From assembly GCF_013409625.1 (NCBI RefSeq), contig NZ_JACCBF010000001.1, forward strand, positions 3,661,001-3,725,000: 64,000 bases of DNA, given 5' to 3'. Positions 1 through 8,592 of this stretch are shown here, one piece after another; within the stretch, counting starts at the first letter, position 1; each line of letters opens with the position of its first letter. A program made the position numbers and the translations under genes. This DNA is from Nocardioides kongjuensis (GTDB lineage Bacteria > Actinomycetota > Actinomycetes > Propionibacteriales > Nocardioidaceae). The notes under the pieces were generated by a model, which did not search any database, was not told the origin of the DNA, and saw only the letters and a list, made by a program, of their open reading frames with translations.

Positions 1-609
1 CGAAGGCACTCGCTCCTCGACGTGCGGCACCGAAAAGACGACCAAGGCGCCGATCGCGACCGCCGCTGCAGTCAGGAGCCAGCGCCCCTCCGGCGCGATG
101 CCCCTGTCGACCGCTGCCCGATGGAGCGCGAATACGACTCCGACGAAGAGCACGCCGACCAAGATGATCAACAGATATATCAGCGTCCGCCGGCCCACGG
201 TGTCCGAGCTGCCGATCCCGGGCGGATTAGCCGGCACCATCACGCTCGGCACGGCAGCGACGACGGTGAACGCCAGCGCCGCGAGGCTCAGCGCCCTTCC
301 CCGATCCGTCTCCTCAGAGAAGCGGTGCTGCACACGCGCGTAGATCACGGCGAATGCAAGTCCGAGGAGCACGCCAACGACGAGAACGGTGATCGTGCCC
401 CCGATCTGCTGCTGCAGGCGCGTCACCGTGGCGCCGTGGTCGTGAGCACCCCCGGCCTCGTGCCGGCCGTGCATCTCCTCCTCGAGCAGGATGGCTCGGC
501 CGATGACCGGTTCGACCATCAGCCAGAGCACCACGACAGACGCTAGGCCGCCCGCTGCTCCCGCGACCGCACCACACCTGAGGCGCAGCCCCCAGGACGT
601 CGCAGCCAC
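1..609 (-). CDS. cbtA: Cobalt transporter subunit CbtA, cut by window edge
   Basis: This is the large membrane subunit of a CbtAB-type cobalt importer. It starts at GTG 609, four bases after the cbtB stop, and runs off the window, so 203 codons are seen and the C-terminus is missing. The first membrane helix (about residues 11-31) is followed by the family's VEP motif (32-34). A His-rich stretch (47-58, containing HGRHEAGGAHDHG) comes next, then at least three more hydrophobic segments. Its place directly behind a cobalt-type nitrile hydratase and activator indicates that it feeds Co into that enzyme. No Shine-Dalgarno is obvious, so translational coupling to cbtB is likely. Confidence 0.85.
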   Translation of the reverse strand, partial: MAATSWGLRLRCGAVAGAAGGLASVVVLWLMVEPVIGRAILLEEEMHGRHEAGGAHDHGATVTRLQQQIGGTITVLVVGVLLGLAFAVIYARVQHRFSEETDRGRALSLAALAFTVVAAVPSVMVPANPPGIGSSDTVGRRTLIYLLIILVGVLFVGVVFALHRAAVDRGIAPEGRWLLTAAAVAIGALVVFSVPHVEERVPS

Positions 610-613
610 GGTG

Positions 614-817
614 TCAGTCGCACGGCACGCCGAGTGCATGCCGTCCATCGTGCGTGACCTCGTGCAGCCACGAGTCCATCTCGGCAGAGAGGAGAGAGTC
701 GTTCCCCTGGAGGATCAAGAACACGGCAAGCAGCGCCACGGCCGCGAGTGCCGAGGCCCAGAGCGGCACGGCCGACGGGGTGGGACGATGGGCGAGGGGG
801 GTGGATTCGATGTTCAC
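614..817 (-). CDS. cbtB: Cobalt transporter subunit CbtB
   Basis: A 67-residue protein with one hydrophobic helix (about residues 20-37) and the typical C-terminal His/Cys segment HEVTHDGRHALGVPCD. CbtB is the small partner of CbtA in cobalt uptake systems. The GTG start at 817 has a GGAGG sequence just upstream and overlaps the stop of the nitrile hydratase activator gene (GTGA). It is therefore translated with the nitrile hydratase operon. Length and motif fit the family. Confidence 0.85.
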   Translation of the reverse strand: MNIESTPLAHRPTPSAVPLWASALAAVALLAVFLILQGNDSLLSAEMDSWLHEVTHDGRHALGVPCD

Positions 818-1251
818 GGTGCCTCCGGGATCGACGTCGTCCTCGCGGGGTCGACGGCGATCGGCTCGTAATGCGGTTCGTGATGGTTGCGGTTCTTGGG
901 GGTGGCGAGGACATCGCACGTCCGTCGATCCACAGCGTTCCGGTCGACGGCCCCTCGCCCGGCCAGCACTGACTCGAGCGCCCGGACCCAGTGCTGGTAG
1001 TACGACCACGACGCATCGGTGTCGTCGGCGGATTCCTCCCACTCCCGAATGGACGCGATGAGCTCCTGCTGGAACTCGGCCCAGGCATACCCACCCGCCT
1101 CATGCGCGGCGACCACGAGCGCGAAGGCACGCAGCTCCCACGGCTCGTCGAACGCAAGATCGTTGGACCGGCCGGGGAGATCGCCGATCAGCTCGTCCAC
1201 GCTGCGCCGCTCTCCGGCCGTCGACTCCGACCCCACGGCTGACGTCGTCAT
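814..1251 (-). CDS. Nitrile hydratase accessory/activator protein
   Basis: A 145-residue protein related to the N-terminal part of nitrile hydratase beta subunits, seen in the segment [20 protein letters not shown] followed by the WAEFQQELI and [10 protein letters not shown] stretches. Proteins of this kind (the P14K/NhlE type) shuttle cobalt-loaded alpha subunit into the mature enzyme in Co-type systems. The ATG at 1251 overlaps the nthA stop as ATGA, so expression is coupled. The last 35 residues are Pro/Arg-rich and less typical. Assignment rests on the homology-like segments plus position between nthA and cbtB. Confidence 0.85.
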   Translation of the reverse strand: MTTSAVGSESTAGERRSVDELIGDLPGRSNDLAFDEPWELRAFALVVAAHEAGGYAWAEFQQELIASIREWEESADDTDASWSYYQHWVRALESVLAGRGAVDRNAVDRRTCDVLATPKNRNHHEPHYEPIAVDPARTTSIPEAP

Positions 1252-1847
1252 GACACTGCCTCGATGGGAGCGACGCCGATCATCGAGTCGCGGGTGACCA
1301 ACCCGGCGAGCTGTTCCTCCGACCACCCCTCGGTACCCGGCGGACGCTGGGGCAGCACCCAGTAGCGGATCTCGGAGCTGGAGTCCCAGACGCGGATCTC
1401 CCTGGTTTCTGGGATCTCGTATCCGAAGTCCTCGGCCAGCACCTGTCGCGGCGCTCGGACCATGCGCGAGCGATACTGCGGCTCCTTATACCAGTTGGGC
1501 GGCAGGCCAAGGACGGGCCACGGGTAGCAGGAGCACAGCGTGCAGACGATGGCGTGGTGCACCTCATCGGTGTCCTCGAGCACCACCATGTGCTCGCCCT
1601 GCCCCCCACCGATGCCCAGCTCGGCGCAGGCCGCAGTCCCGTCCTCAAGGAGCCGCTCCTTGAACTCCGGATCGGCCCAGGCCTTCGCCACCGCCTTCGC
1701 GCCGAGTTGCGGGCCGACCTCGTTCTCGTAGATGTCGACGTAGCGGTCGATCATCTCGGTGGTCAGCAGGCCCTGCTCGATCAGCATCGACTCCAGGGCC
1801 TTCACCCGCGCCGCGATCGCCTCCGACGTGCGGTCGGCTTCGCTCAT
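1248..1847 (-). CDS. nthA: Nitrile hydratase alpha subunit, cobalt type
   Basis: The alpha subunit of nitrile hydratase, which hydrates nitriles to amides in the cytoplasm. The 199-residue protein carries the metal-binding claw C-T-L-C-S-C at residues 102-107. Thr at the second position is the cobalt-type signature, whereas iron enzymes have C-S-L-C-S-C. The flanking HHAIV and [10 protein letters not shown] segments are also typical. The start at ATG 1847 follows the beta subunit stop in an ATGA overlap; a longer in-frame reading to 1943 lies inside nthB and was rejected. The gene order beta-alpha-activator-cobalt importer supports the metal assignment. Confidence 0.95.
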   Translation of the reverse strand: MSEADRTSEAIAARVKALESMLIEQGLLTTEMIDRYVDIYENEVGPQLGAKAVAKAWADPEFKERLLEDGTAACAELGIGGGQGEHMVVLEDTDEVHHAIVCTLCSCYPWPVLGLPPNWYKEPQYRSRMVRAPRQVLAEDFGYEIPETREIRVWDSSSEIRYWVLPQRPPGTEGWSEEQLAGLVTRDSMIGVAPIEAVS

Positions 1848-2551
1848 GTTCCCGCTCCTTCGCTCTCTCGCACCAGCTCGATGTAGGGTTCCCAGACGTC
1901 GAACGTCGAGGAGGTCCGGGGATCGGCGTATTCCTCGCCCCATAGCTCGGTGCCCTCGAGCCGGATCGTGTAGAGGTGGTGCGGATCCTCACCACGGTCG
2001 TTGCCGGCCGAGTCTGGGAACACGAACGAGCCGCGGTACGCAACGACCGTCCCGACCTTGCCGCGGACGTAGCGGGCCAGGCGCGTGTGGCCCAGGGGTG
2101 CGATGCCACGGACCCGGACGACGTCGCCCACCGCAAAGCCGATCGGCGCCTCGGTCGGTCGCGACGCCGGGGCACCGTGCGTCGAGAGCGCATCGACGAT
2201 CTCGATCAGCTGCGGCTTCGGCTCATGGACCGGGAGCGCCGCGTCCGGGTGGTCCAGGAAGTACTGCGTCCGACGGTCCAGCTCGTCGGGGTCGATGTGA
2301 CCCTTGGCGATGCCGTGATGCTCAAACGAATGGAGCCAGTGCTCGTAGTACGACGAGTTGAGATAGGTCACGGGGTCCATCAGCTCGATGCCGTGCCGGA
2401 AGGAATCCAGGCCAAACCAGCCGCCGATCATGCAGGACAGCTGCATGGTGAAGACGACCCGCTCCCAGTCATGGAAGAACGGCGGTTCTGAAGGGGATGC
2501 CTCGGTCGGCCCGAGGCCATCGGTCCCGCCAAGGTCGAATACTCCGTTCAT
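1844..2551 (-). CDS. nthB: Nitrile hydratase beta subunit
   Basis: The 235-residue beta subunit, opening with the near-invariant [15 protein letters not shown]. It contains the [13 protein letters not shown] helix and ends with the SH3-like barrel ([18 protein letters not shown] and the [13 protein letters not shown] region) that packs against the alpha subunit. Start ATG 2551 overlaps the amidase stop (ATGA), so amidase, beta and alpha form one coupled operon. In many rhodococci the amidase and nitrile hydratase genes are adjacent in the same way. Confidence 0.95.
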   Translation of the reverse strand: MNGVFDLGGTDGLGPTEASPSEPPFFHDWERVVFTMQLSCMIGGWFGLDSFRHGIELMDPVTYLNSSYYEHWLHSFEHHGIAKGHIDPDELDRRTQYFLDHPDAALPVHEPKPQLIEIVDALSTHGAPASRPTEAPIGFAVGDVVRVRGIAPLGHTRLARYVRGKVGTVVAYRGSFVFPDSAGNDRGEDPHHLYTIRLEGTELWGEEYADPRTSSTFDVWEPYIELVRESEGAGT

Positions 2552-4089
2552 GCGTGGTCCTTCGTTCGTTCCCATCGCTGGAATCCGCCCACCTCGGCTT
2601 CGAAAGCATGGGCGACGCGGAGCACAGCGGCGTCGTCGAATTTCCGGCCGATGATCATCATCCCTACCGGCAGACCCCCGGCCATGCCAGCGGGCACTGA
2701 GCACGCGGGGTGGCCAGTCACGTTGAAGGCGGCGGTGTTGGCGAGCATCTCGGTACCGCGAGCGAGGATCTCGGGAATCTCTGCGCCAGGTCCCGGAAGT
2801 GGCGTCGCTCGAATCGGCGACGTCGGCATCACCAGCACGTCATAGTGACGCAGGGCGTCGTCGTAGGCGGCGGAAAGCGTGGGCTCGAGGTTACGCGCCA
2901 TCGCGTAGTGCCTGCCGTGGGCAGTGTTGCGGGCGTGGCGGCCGGCAAGCATCGTCAGGTGGAGCGACTCGGAGAACGCGGCGGGGTCCCTCTGCCGCCG
3001 CGAGCCGTAGTAAGACATCAGCTCGGGGTCGTACCGGCCCTTCCACCCAGAGCCGAAGGTGTTGCCGTCGACGAGCTGCGCGAGGGCGCCTTCGAAGGCA
3101 ATGACGCTGAACAGCGCAGCGGCGTGAAGGTGCCAGGGGATGGACACCTCTTCCGCGACCGTTCCCGCTGATCGGAGGAATCCGACAGCAGCACGAACCG
3201 TCTCGTCGACCTCAGGCTCGGAGTTGGCATGTCCGAAACCCTCAGTGACCACTCCGACCCGCAGGCCGGCCACTCCTTCGTCGAGCCGTCCGGCATAGTC
3301 GGTCGGCTCCAGGAAGGACGGCTGGCGTGGGTCGAGGCCATCGGTTCCGGCGATCACGGTGAGCATCTGGGCAGCATCCGTGACCGTCCGGGCCGTGGGC
3401 CCGAGGTGGTCCAGCGTGAGCTCGACCGGCACCGCGCCGGTATAGGGCACGAGTCCCCAGGTGGGCTTGTGCCCGACCACGCCGAGGCATGCGGCCGGGA
3501 TGCGGATGGAGCCTCCCTGGTCGCCCGACACTGCCATGTCGGCCTCGCCCGTCGCGACGAGCACGCCACTGCCGCTCGACGAGCCCCCCGTCGAGCGGCT
3601 CGGATCCCAGGGATTGCGCACCGGACCGGTCTTGCTGGTGTGCGATCCCGCGGACATGCAGAGGTCTTCGCACACGGACTTCCCCACGATCACGGCGCCG
3701 GCCCTCAGCAGTCGGGAGACCACCGTCGCGTCCTCTCGAGGGGTGAAACCCTCGAGCATCCGCGAGCCGTTCATCATGGGTACGCCCGCGACGCTGGTGT
3801 TGTCCTTGATGACGATGCGCCGGCCAGCCAGCGGACCGTCATTGCACTCCTGGATCTCAGTCTGGACATACCACGCCCCCAACGGGTTGTCGTCGTCCGA
3901 TGGATGGGTCCAGGTCCGGTCCGGCGCTGCTGGCACATGCTCGGCGTAGAGCAGCTCGACGAGGTCCCATGCGGCCATCGATTCGTCGGCCGCGACACGG
4001 TAGTGCTGCAGGTCATCCGGCGAGACGTCGAAACCGTAGGCTGCGGCGATCTGGGCGAGGGCCGACGCGGTGGGCCGCTCCATCGGCAT
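2548..4089 (-). CDS. Amidase-signature amidohydrolase
   Basis: Hydrolyses the amide made by nitrile hydratase to a carboxylic acid and ammonia. It is a member of the amidase signature family: Lys95 in VIKDN, the cis-Ser in GGSSSGSG (about residues 168-175) and the nucleophile Ser194 in GDQGGSIRIPA form the Ser-Ser-Lys triad. The length of 513 aa suits nitrile-hydratase-linked amidases. ATG 4089 was chosen because a GGAGGAGAAGAGG run lies about seven bases upstream; TTG 4095 is also open. It is first in the operon, so the promoter should lie in 4090-4228, where I see no clear operator. Confidence 0.93.
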   Translation of the reverse strand: MPMERPTASALAQIAAAYGFDVSPDDLQHYRVAADESMAAWDLVELLYAEHVPAAPDRTWTHPSDDDNPLGAWYVQTEIQECNDGPLAGRRIVIKDNTSVAGVPMMNGSRMLEGFTPREDATVVSRLLRAGAVIVGKSVCEDLCMSAGSHTSKTGPVRNPWDPSRSTGGSSSGSGVLVATGEADMAVSGDQGGSIRIPAACLGVVGHKPTWGLVPYTGAVPVELTLDHLGPTARTVTDAAQMLTVIAGTDGLDPRQPSFLEPTDYAGRLDEGVAGLRVGVVTEGFGHANSEPEVDETVRAAVGFLRSAGTVAEEVSIPWHLHAAALFSVIAFEGALAQLVDGNTFGSGWKGRYDPELMSYYGSRRQRDPAAFSESLHLTMLAGRHARNTAHGRHYAMARNLEPTLSAAYDDALRHYDVLVMPTSPIRATPLPGPGAEIPEILARGTEMLANTAAFNVTGHPACSVPAGMAGGLPVGMMIIGRKFDDAAVLRVAHAFEAEVGGFQRWERTKDHA

Positions 4090-4228
4090 GTTCAATCCTC
4101 TTCTCCTCCCGGGCGTATGTGGCGATCCTCACGCCGGAGGCGCGGTCAGGGGAACAGAGACACCCCAGAGCCGGAGGACAAGGCTTCTCGGAATACGCAA
4201 GCCCGTCGTCCGACCGCGGCGGAGGCGG

Positions 4229-5374
4229 TCACAGACCGAGGTCGCGCCCGATCAGCTCCTTCATGATCTCGTTCGAGCCGGCCCAGATCTTCGTGATCCG
4301 AGCGTCCCGCCAAGCGCGACCCACGCGATACTCGTTCATGAACCCGTAGCCGCCGTGCAGCTGTACGCAGCGGTCGAGCACCTCCGACTGCGCCTGGGCT
4401 GCCCACCACTTGGCCTTCGCGGCATCGATGGCGGTGAGCTCTCCCCGCACGTGGGCCATGACGCACTTGTCGACGTATGCCTCCGCGACCTCGATCTGGG
4501 TGAAGAGCTCGGCGAGCAGGAACTTGTTGTGCTGGAAGGTTCCGACAGGTTGCCCGAACGCCTCGCGCTCCTTGGTGTAGACCAGCGTCTCCTCAAGGAT
4601 CTGCTTGGCATGAGCGACATTGCTGATGGCGGACCCGAGTCGCTCCTGCGGGAGCCACTGCATCATGTGGATGAAGCCGTGGTCGAGCTCGCCGATGAGC
4701 TCCGCATCCGTGACCCGCACGTTGTCGAAGAACAGCTCTGCCGTGTCCGACTCCTCCTGGCCGACCTTATCGAGCTTGCGGCCGCGGGAGAAGCCCTCCT
4801 TGGTGGTCTCGACCGCGAAGAGCGAGATCCCGCGCGCCTTCTTGTCGGGGCTGGTCTTGGCCGCGACCAGGACCAGGTCGGCGGAGTAGCCGTTGGTGAT
4901 GAACGTCTTGGAGCCGTTGATCACCCACTCGTCCCCGTCACGGACCGCGGTGGTCTTCAACGCGGCCAGGTCCGATCCCCCGCTCGGCTCCGTCATCCCG
5001 ATCGCACACAGGATCTCGCCCGACGCGATACCTGGCAGCCAGCGCTTCTTCTGCTCCTCGGTGCCCAGCTCGACGAAGTAGGGCACCACCGTGTCCGAGT
5101 GGATGCCCCAGCAGCTGTTGAGGGCCGCGACGACCTTCGAGGTCTCCTCCCCCAGCACCGCCGCGAACCGGAAGTCCTCGGCGCCGCTGCCGCCGTACTC
5201 CTCCGGGATGCCGAGGCCCAGCAACCCCTGCTCGCCCGCTGCAAGCCATAGCTCGCGCGGGAAGGCCTTGTTCTCCACGTAGGAGTCAAGATTCGGAATG
5301 ACCGAGCGCTCCATGAATTCCCGGACGGACTTCCGGAACGCCTCGTGGTCACTGTCGTAGATCTCGCGTCTCAC
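4229..5374 (-). CDS. Acyl-CoA dehydrogenase
   Basis: An FAD-dependent acyl-CoA dehydrogenase of 381 aa catalysing alpha-beta dehydrogenation of an acyl-CoA. It shows the family segments CAIGMTEPSGGSDLAAL (flavin/substrate loop), GSKTFITNG and the C-terminal QLHGGYGFMNEY and IWAGSNEI motifs. The last motif lacks the Glu used as base in short/medium-chain enzymes, a pattern found where the base sits elsewhere. GTG 5374 is preferred because homology begins at RREIYDSDHEAFRK; the longer frame to 5422 is unlikely. It lies 50 bases downstream of the aldehyde dehydrogenase and probably shares its promoter. Confidence 0.9.
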   Translation of the reverse strand: MRREIYDSDHEAFRKSVREFMERSVIPNLDSYVENKAFPRELWLAAGEQGLLGLGIPEEYGGSGAEDFRFAAVLGEETSKVVAALNSCWGIHSDTVVPYFVELGTEEQKKRWLPGIASGEILCAIGMTEPSGGSDLAALKTTAVRDGDEWVINGSKTFITNGYSADLVLVAAKTSPDKKARGISLFAVETTKEGFSRGRKLDKVGQEESDTAELFFDNVRVTDAELIGELDHGFIHMMQWLPQERLGSAISNVAHAKQILEETLVYTKEREAFGQPVGTFQHNKFLLAELFTQIEVAEAYVDKCVMAHVRGELTAIDAAKAKWWAAQAQSEVLDRCVQLHGGYGFMNEYRVGRAWRDARITKIWAGSNEIMKELIGRDLGL

Positions 5375-5424
5375 GTGCTGCTGCCTTGCCTTTCGTGATG
5401 TGGTGAGTCGGCGTTTCCGCACAC

Positions 5425-6768
5425 TCAGCGGACGATCCGGATCATCTTCCGGTTCAGGAACTCCTCGATGCCGAGCCGGCCAAGCTCACGGCCGAAGCCC
5501 GATCGCTTGACACCACCGAAGGGCATCTCGGGTCCCATCGCGTTGACCCCGTTGACGAAGACCATGCCGGCGTCCAGCCGGGTCGCGACCCGACGCGCCT
5601 GCTCGGCGTCCGTGGTGAAGATGTAGGAGCCGAGTCCGTAGTCGGTGTCGTTCGCGACCCGGATCGCCTCCGCCTCGTCTCGAACCTTGAACACCATTGC
5701 GACCGGCCCGAACAGCTCTTCGCGAGCGACGGCGCTGCTCTCGACGCCCGTGAGCACACCGGGGGCGAACCAGGCACCTCCCTGCTCCTCGGCGCCGGCG
5801 AGGGTCGCGCCGTCAGCGACGGCCTGCGACACCTGCTCCTCCAACCGCTCCGCCGCAGCACCGGACGACAACGGCGCCGCGGGCATCGCCGTCAGCCGTG
5901 CACTGAACTTCGTCACAAAATCGTCGTACAGGTCCTCGTGGACGATCATGCGCTTGCCTGCGTTGCACGCCTGGCCGCCGTTGGCCACACGTGCCATCAC
6001 GGCCGCGTCCACGGTTGCGTCCATGTCATCGGTGCTGAGCACGATGAACGGGTCGGAACCACCGAGCTCGAGGACGACCTTCTTCAGGTGCCGGCCGGCG
6101 ATCTCGGCGACTGCCGCGCCGGCCCGCTCGGATCCGGTCAGCGACACACCCTGGACGCGGCGGTCGGCGATCACGGCCTCGATCTGGGCGTTCGTCGCGT
6201 AGATGTTGTTGTACGCGCCGGCCGGGAAGCCGGCGTCGGCGAAGAGCTGGGCCAGCGCGGCGGCGGACTCCGGGCACTGTGGGGCGTGCTTGAGGACGAT
6301 CGTGTTGCCGGCCACCAGGTTCGGCGCGGCGAAGCGGGCGACCTGATAGACGGGAAAGTTCCACGGCATGATGCCGAGCAGCACTCCGAGCGGCTGCCGC
6401 TGGATGAGGGCGGAGCCGCCGCCCCACTGGACCGGGATCTCCTCGTCGGCGAGGAAGGCCTCTGCGTTCGCCGCGTAGTAGGCGAAGATGCTGGCGCTGA
6501 AGTCGACCTCCATGAGCGCCTGGTCGAGCGGCTTTCCCATCTCGCGGCTGATGATGGCCGCGAGCTCGTCCCGCCGCTCCGTGTGGAGCTCGGCGGCGCG
6601 CCGCGTGCACTTCGCCCGGTCGCTGACGGCGGCGTCGCGCGCCCAGGTCTCGTAGGCCTCGGACGCGTTCGCCACGGCTGCCATCACGTCGTCGTCGGTG
6701 GCCGTCGGATAGGCGCGGACCTCCTCGCCCGTTGCGGGGTCGACCACGGCATAGCGTTGCTCAGACAT
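5425..6768 (-). CDS. NAD(P)+ aldehyde dehydrogenase, succinate-semialdehyde type
   Basis: An aldehyde dehydrogenase of 447 aa oxidising an aldehyde to the acid. Visible are the nucleotide-binding and Glu segment VVLELGGSDPFIVL, the catalytic Cys in NGGQACNAGKR and the C-terminal PFGGVKRSGFGRELG. The short N-terminus and overall pattern resemble succinate-semialdehyde dehydrogenases (GabD/Sad group), but the substrate cannot be fixed from sequence. It is the first gene of a two-gene unit with the acyl-CoA dehydrogenase, behind a promoter with an overlapping palindromic operator at 6868-6883. Confidence 0.9.
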   Translation of the reverse strand: MSEQRYAVVDPATGEEVRAYPTATDDDVMAAVANASEAYETWARDAAVSDRAKCTRRAAELHTERRDELAAIISREMGKPLDQALMEVDFSASIFAYYAANAEAFLADEEIPVQWGGGSALIQRQPLGVLLGIMPWNFPVYQVARFAAPNLVAGNTIVLKHAPQCPESAAALAQLFADAGFPAGAYNNIYATNAQIEAVIADRRVQGVSLTGSERAGAAVAEIAGRHLKKVVLELGGSDPFIVLSTDDMDATVDAAVMARVANGGQACNAGKRMIVHEDLYDDFVTKFSARLTAMPAAPLSSGAAAERLEEQVSQAVADGATLAGAEEQGGAWFAPGVLTGVESSAVAREELFGPVAMVFKVRDEAEAIRVANDTDYGLGSYIFTTDAEQARRVATRLDAGMVFVNGVNAMGPEMPFGGVKRSGFGRELGRLGIEEFLNRKMIRIVR

Positions 6769-6866
6769 CCATCTCTCCGTTCATGAGGGCCGACGAGTCG
6801 CTGCCGTCAGCGGGTCGCGCTCGGCGCGGGCGTCGAGGGCGACTCGATCTGGTCGCACGCCCTCAA

Positions 6867-6896
6867 ATGATAGTGCGCTATCACTGTAGCGGTCAC
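6867..6896 (-). promoter_or_regulatory. Candidate promoter with overlapping palindromic operator (ALDH/ACAD)
   Basis: On the minus strand a -35-like GTGACC (6891-6896), an 18-base spacer and a -10 TATCAT (6867-6872) precede the aldehyde dehydrogenase. The palindrome TGATAGTGCGCTATCA (6868-6883) covers the -10 box and differs by one base from a perfect 16-bp palindrome. A near copy occurs at 25633-25648. This placement suits a repressor. The promoter is by eye only; the palindrome is certain. Confidence 0.55.
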
Positions 6897-6951
6897 TGTG
6901 AAGTGCCGGCAAGGGGATCGGGGAGATTTGTCCTTCGAGAGGACCAGGTGA

Positions 6952-7743
6952 TCAGAGCTGCCAGGAGCGCAGCGCCCGCGTCACGCTCTCGGGCGGCGTC
7001 ACCGACCGCTGCGCGCGGGCGTCGAAGAACACCAGGGTGGAGCTTCCCCTGGCCACGATCGTGGCGCCGCTTGCCACCACCGAGTCGATGGCCATCGAGC
7101 GGTTGCCGATCCGGGACACCCAGCTCCACATCTCCACGGACTCCCAGTGCTCGGGAGCGGGGCGGTGGAAATGGACGTCCTTCTGGGCGACCACGGTGGA
7201 GGTCGGCTCGAGGTCCATCTCCGCCATCAGCGCGATCCGCGCCTCCTGAAGGAACTCGAAGACCGCGGTATCCGCCACGTCCCCCCGCGGCGACAGGTCC
7301 GCCACACGGACGGCGACCCGCAGGTGATGACCGCGTTCGACCACGATCGGGGCCACCGAGGGCCGCTCCCCCTGGCTCCGTGATGGCGGGGAACCCAGGA
7401 CGGCTCTCGACCTGGCATGCACACGCGGGCTCCCGGTCCCTTCCTCGCACAGCTCGGCCAGGACGACCGGTTCCTGAGGGCTCGGGTCGACCCAGGCGCG
7501 GGTCGCGATGGTCGCGCCGGTGCCGAACATGAGGGGCCTGAGATAGGTGACGGCCTGCCGCGTCACCGCCAGGCCATCCTCGAGGAAGGCGCGATGCGCG
7601 TCCTCGAAGTAGGCGGCGTACGCGACGTTGTTGACATGCCCCAGCGCGTCGACGTCGGCCCACCGGAGCTGCACCGCCCGCCGCACCGCGTCCGACCGTT
7701 CAGGACCATCCGGCACCGCCGGTGCGGCTCCTTGCAACGACAT
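6952..7743 (-). CDS. Acyl-CoA thioesterase, tandem hotdog fold
   Basis: A 263-residue protein with two 4HBT hotdog units. The first begins at about residue 20 with RWADVDALGHVNNVAYAAYFED, shortened here to its key D-x-x-x-H-V-N-N-x-x-Y pattern. The second, at about 140, has VADTAVFEFLQEARIALM. Such proteins hydrolyse acyl-CoA thioesters or act as fatty-acyl thioesterases (FadM-like). Start ATG 7743 has AGAGG eight bases upstream; ATG 7749 in frame is an alternative. It is divergent from the TetR gene at 7887, which probably controls it. Confidence 0.8.
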   Translation of the reverse strand: MSLQGAAPAVPDGPERSDAVRRAVQLRWADVDALGHVNNVAYAAYFEDAHRAFLEDGLAVTRQAVTYLRPLMFGTGATIATRAWVDPSPQEPVVLAELCEEGTGSPRVHARSRAVLGSPPSRSQGERPSVAPIVVERGHHLRVAVRVADLSPRGDVADTAVFEFLQEARIALMAEMDLEPTSTVVAQKDVHFHRPAPEHWESVEMWSWVSRIGNRSMAIDSVVASGATIVARGSSTLVFFDARAQRSVTPPESVTRALRSWQL

Positions 7744-7886
7744 CCACATCACCTCTCGCCTCGCACCGCGGCGTCGTGCCGGATGTTCCTCCTGGCAGCC
7801 CCCGCGACATGGCACCTCCGCGTGTTCACGGCGCCGACCCGGGCGACACGCCCTAGACTGCGCCGCAGACCGAAGGAGAGGTGCGC

Positions 7887-8567
7887 GTGGCATCGGACAG
7901 TCCCCCGCAGTTGGGCCTGCGGGAGCGCAAGAAGCAGGAAGCCATGGGCCGGATGCTCGCCGCGGCCCGCGACCTGATGTGGGATCGCGGGTTCGACGCT
8001 GTCACGACCAAGGAGATTGCTGCGCGCGCTGACGTCGGGGAGGCCACTCTCTTCCGCTATTTCCCATCGAAGCTCGACTTGTTCCTGATGGTCTACGGCG
8101 AGGAGTTCGAGCGGGTCGTCGACGCGTGCGCCGAGCAGGAGGCCGACAACCACGCGACCGTGTCGCGCGATGCCGAGGCCTATGTCGATCGCATCCTGGC
8201 CAGCTACCGCATGTTCGCCGAGCTCTATGTGAGATATCCCGACCTGGCCTTCACCTACGTGAAGGAATCGTTCGGCGCCCACACGGACGTGGCACAGAGC
8301 GGGCTCGCCTACGCGAACCGGTGGTTCGAACTGCTCGAGGCGATCGTGGTGCAGGCCCAGACGGCACGCGCGTTCGCGAGCATCGACGCGGCGGTCGTCG
8401 TCCAGAACTGTCACGCGCTCTACGTCCACGAGGTGCTCCGCTCCCATGCACGGGGCCTGCCGTCGGCGAAGCTGCCGGATCGCCTGACGCATCGCCTCGA
8501 GGTTCTGCTGCGCCCGCTCCAGATCCTCCCTAAGGCGAAGTGGCTCGAGCAGCTGGCCTCGATCTGA
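7887..8567 (+). CDS. TetR-family transcriptional regulator
   Basis: A 226-residue regulator with an N-terminal helix-turn-helix (about residues 12-58; VTTKEIAARADVGEATLFRYF) and a C-terminal ligand-binding domain of the kind often sensing acyl-CoA. GTG 7887 has AAGGAG (7873-7878) at ideal spacing; GTG 7881 is too close. It is divergent from the thioesterase. It is a candidate, not proven, for binding the TGATAGTGCACTATCA-type sites at 6868 and 25633, though no copy lies in its own upstream region. Confidence 0.9.
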   Translation: MASDSPPQLGLRERKKQEAMGRMLAAARDLMWDRGFDAVTTKEIAARADVGEATLFRYFPSKLDLFLMVYGEEFERVVDACAEQEADNHATVSRDAEAYVDRILASYRMFAELYVRYPDLAFTYVKESFGAHTDVAQSGLAYANRWFELLEAIVVQAQTARAFASIDAAVVVQNCHALYVHEVLRSHARGLPSAKLPDRLTHRLEVLLRPLQILPKAKWLEQLASI

Positions 8568-8576
8568 GGACCGCAC

Positions 8577-8591
8577 CCCGACCGCTTCGGG
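8577..8591. terminator. Short hairpin between convergent genes
   Basis: CCCGA (8577-8581) pairs with TCGGG (8587-8591) over a five-base loop in the 25-base gap between the convergent TetR and monooxygenase genes. It is short and has no T tract, so it is only a weak terminator candidate. Confidence 0.3.
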
Positions 8592-8592
8592 C

